From JAGIBJ01 sp032119595 (GTDB lineage Bacteria > Actinomycetota > Thermoleophilia > Solirubrobacterales > Solirubrobacteraceae), in assembly GCA_032119595.1 (NCBI GenBank), contig JAUMBQ010000006.1, positions 1 to 64,000 on the forward strand: a DNA stretch of 64,000 nt. The letters run 5' to 3'. Each line of letters begins with the position of its first letter. Position 1 is the first letter of the stretch. Of this stretch, positions 62,732 to 64,000 are shown one piece after another. A model generated the notes under the pieces. It did not search any database, was not told where the DNA came from, and saw nothing but the letters and a program-made list of their open reading frames with translations. A program made the translations under genes and the position numbers.

Positions 62732-63307
62732 CTAGCGGGCTAGGAGCCCGCGGAACACGAGTTCACCGAGGCGGGCCGCGCCCCCGGGCTTGATCTTCTC
62801 CGCCTCTCGGGCGGCACGGAAGAGGAACCGCAGGTCGTTGCCTGATGCGTCCTCGCGCAGGTCGCCTGAGCGTTTTGCGCTGTCGATCAGATGCTGGAGG
62901 GCCACGCGCGCCCGCGCCCGCGCGCCGTCGCAGTCCTCTCGGCCGGCTCCGAACTCCCAGGCCATTTTCGTGACCCGGTCGTGCACGCACTCCTGAACCG
63001 TGGCGTCGATCACGCCACGCAGGACCTGCAGGTGATCGTCGGTGCCGGCTGCGGCCTCGTAGCGCTTGCTCAGGGCATCGAGCCGCTCGATCACGAGGGC
63101 GGCGATGACATCGTCCTTCTTGCCGATCTGCCGATACAGGCTGCCGACGCCTACGCCGACCGCCCTGGCGAGTTCGGGCATGGGGAACTCCACGCCCTCC
63201 CGGGCAAACAGCTCACCAGCAACGCTGAGAACCTTGGCGCGCTTCTCTTCGCTGGTCAGCGTCGTCCAGGCAGGCGGGGGGCCGGCCGGGGCCTCCGGAA
63301 TGCTCAT
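62732..63307 (-). CDS. TetR-family transcriptional regulator
   Basis: The 191-residue protein has an N-terminal TetR helix-turn-helix (about 20-70: VLSVAGELFAREGVEFPMPE, VGVGVGSLYRQIGKKDDVIA) and an all-helical ligand-binding domain. ATG lies 7 nt after TAGGCT (63315-63320). Its target is not obvious; genes on both sides are housekeeping or unknown. Effector unknown. Confidence 0.92.
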   Translation of the reverse strand: MSIPEAPAGPPPAWTTLTSEEKRAKVLSVAGELFAREGVEFPMPELARAVGVGVGSLYRQIGKKDDVIAALVIERLDALSKRYEAAAGTDDHLQVLRGVIDATVQECVHDRVTKMAWEFGAGREDCDGARARARVALQHLIDSAKRSGDLREDASGNDLRFLFRAAREAEKIKPGGAARLGELVFRGLLAR

Positions 63308-63385
63308 TCCGTGCAGCCTACGCCTTGACCGGGCAATTGGGAAGGGGGACGCCGCACTGCACCGGCATCACGGCCGCGACCCGGC

Positions 63386-64000
63386 CTAGAACAGCTGGTT
63401 CTCGCCACCGAAGACTTCGCTGACGGAGTCGTCGGTGAAGATCCGGCGGATCGAGTCCGTGAGGAGATCCGCGCAGGAGATCACGCGGACGTTGTCCGGG
63501 GCCCCCGGACGCAGCGGGATCGTGTCGGTGACGACGATCTCTTCAAATGGGGCCTTCGCGAGGTTCTCGTAGGCCTTCCCGGAGAACACGGCGTGCGTGG
63601 CAGCGGCATAGACCTTCTTCGCGCCCGCATCCATGACGGCCTTGCCGGCGGCCGCCAACGTGCCGGCGGTGTCGATCATGTCGTCGACGATGACGCAGGT
63701 CTTGTCCTTCACGTCGCCGATGACGTAACCGATCTCGGCGACCTGCTGCGCCGGGCGGTCCTTGTCGAGGATCGCGAGGCCGGCGCCCATCTTGCTGGCG
63801 AACTTCTTGTTGAGCTTCGCGCGGCCGGTGTCAGGCGACACGACGACCACGTCCTCGAGCTTGAGGTCGTTGAAGTACTGCGAGAGCATGAACAGCGCGG
63901 TCATGTGGTCGACCGGGCGCTGGAAGAAGCCCTGAATCTGTCCGGCGTGAAGATCCATCGTCACCACGCGGTCGGCACCGGCGCTCTCGAGCATCCGGGC
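63386..64000 (-). CDS. prs: Ribose-phosphate pyrophosphokinase, 5' part beyond the window
   Basis: The frame is open to the window edge, so the first third is missing; about 204 residues remain. RVVTMDLHAGQIQGFFQRPV and the PRPP-binding motif VIVDDMIDTAGTLAAAG are characteristic, along with VVSPDTGRAKLNKKFA. Prs makes PRPP from ribose 5-phosphate and ATP, used by apt and in nucleotide, His and Trp synthesis. Separated from the TetR gene by 78 bp. Confidence 0.95.
   Translation of the reverse strand, partial: ARMLESAGADRVVTMDLHAGQIQGFFQRPVDHMTALFMLSQYFNDLKLEDVVVVSPDTGRAKLNKKFASKMGAGLAILDKDRPAQQVAEIGYVIGDVKDKTCVIVDDMIDTAGTLAAAGKAVMDAGAKKVYAAATHAVFSGKAYENLAKAPFEEIVVTDTIPLRPGAPDNVRVISCADLLTDSIRRIFTDDSVSEVFGGENQLF

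Overview
The window is high-GC DNA with short intergenic spaces and many 4-nt start/stop overlaps, as in an actinobacterium. Several things point to the deep-branching class Thermoleophilia (Solirubrobacterales or Patulibacter-like): the order prs / TetR / rplY-pth-mfd-foldase-mazG-eno-ftsB, a csrA gene in an actinobacterial background, very large secreted proteins of unknown function, Pro-Thr linker proteins and an ECF sigma factor fused to an anti-sigma-like tail. This placement is inference from gene content, not from a marker comparison.

Region 1-25 kb is a surface and secretion region. It holds two closely related secreted proteins with Pro-Thr linkers (the first cut by the window edge), a lipoprotein, a 1167-residue secreted repeat protein, an IPT/TIG-domain protein with a 165-residue Pro-Thr linker, a C25 (gingipain-type) cysteine peptidase, a three-gene DyP peroxidase operon, a 967-residue secreted protein and a LuxR/LAL regulator. 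Between them lie apt, a DUF2625 gene, a PduX-like GHMP kinase and a SpoU rRNA methyltransferase. The three Pro-Thr linkers are GGCGTC-type hexamer arrays at DNA level. Two of these genes share an upstream module of about 135 bp with conserved spacing.

Region 25-44 kb is metabolic and regulatory: initiator tRNA-Met, a CYTH-CHAD protein, an acyl-CoA synthetase with an alpha/beta hydrolase, a YihY-type membrane protein, a potADBC polyamine transporter operon, two paralogous secreted clan GH-A-like proteins, a quinone-oxidoreductase-type reductase overlapping a PAS-GGDEF diguanylate cyclase by 95 nt, exopolyphosphatase, a ThDP enzyme and a divergent HxlR regulator.

Region 44-64 kb starts with the sigma/anti-sigma fusion and a four-gene overlapping operon (including an UlaG-like metallo-hydrolase), then class I aldolase, a small membrane protein, csrA and a basic-tract protein. 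The conserved core block follows: ftsB, eno, mazG, a parvulin-type foldase lipoprotein, its parvulin-less paralogue, mfd, pth, rplY, three small genes, a TetR regulator and the 3' part of prs. Between eno and ftsB lies a 138-bp element that folds almost completely on itself and carries a third arm copy followed by TTTT on the minus strand; it is the best candidate here for an undescribed RNA element.

At least fifteen genes have a TANNNT -10-like hexamer only 6-11 nt before the start codon, suggesting that leaderless or very short-leader transcripts are common in this genome.
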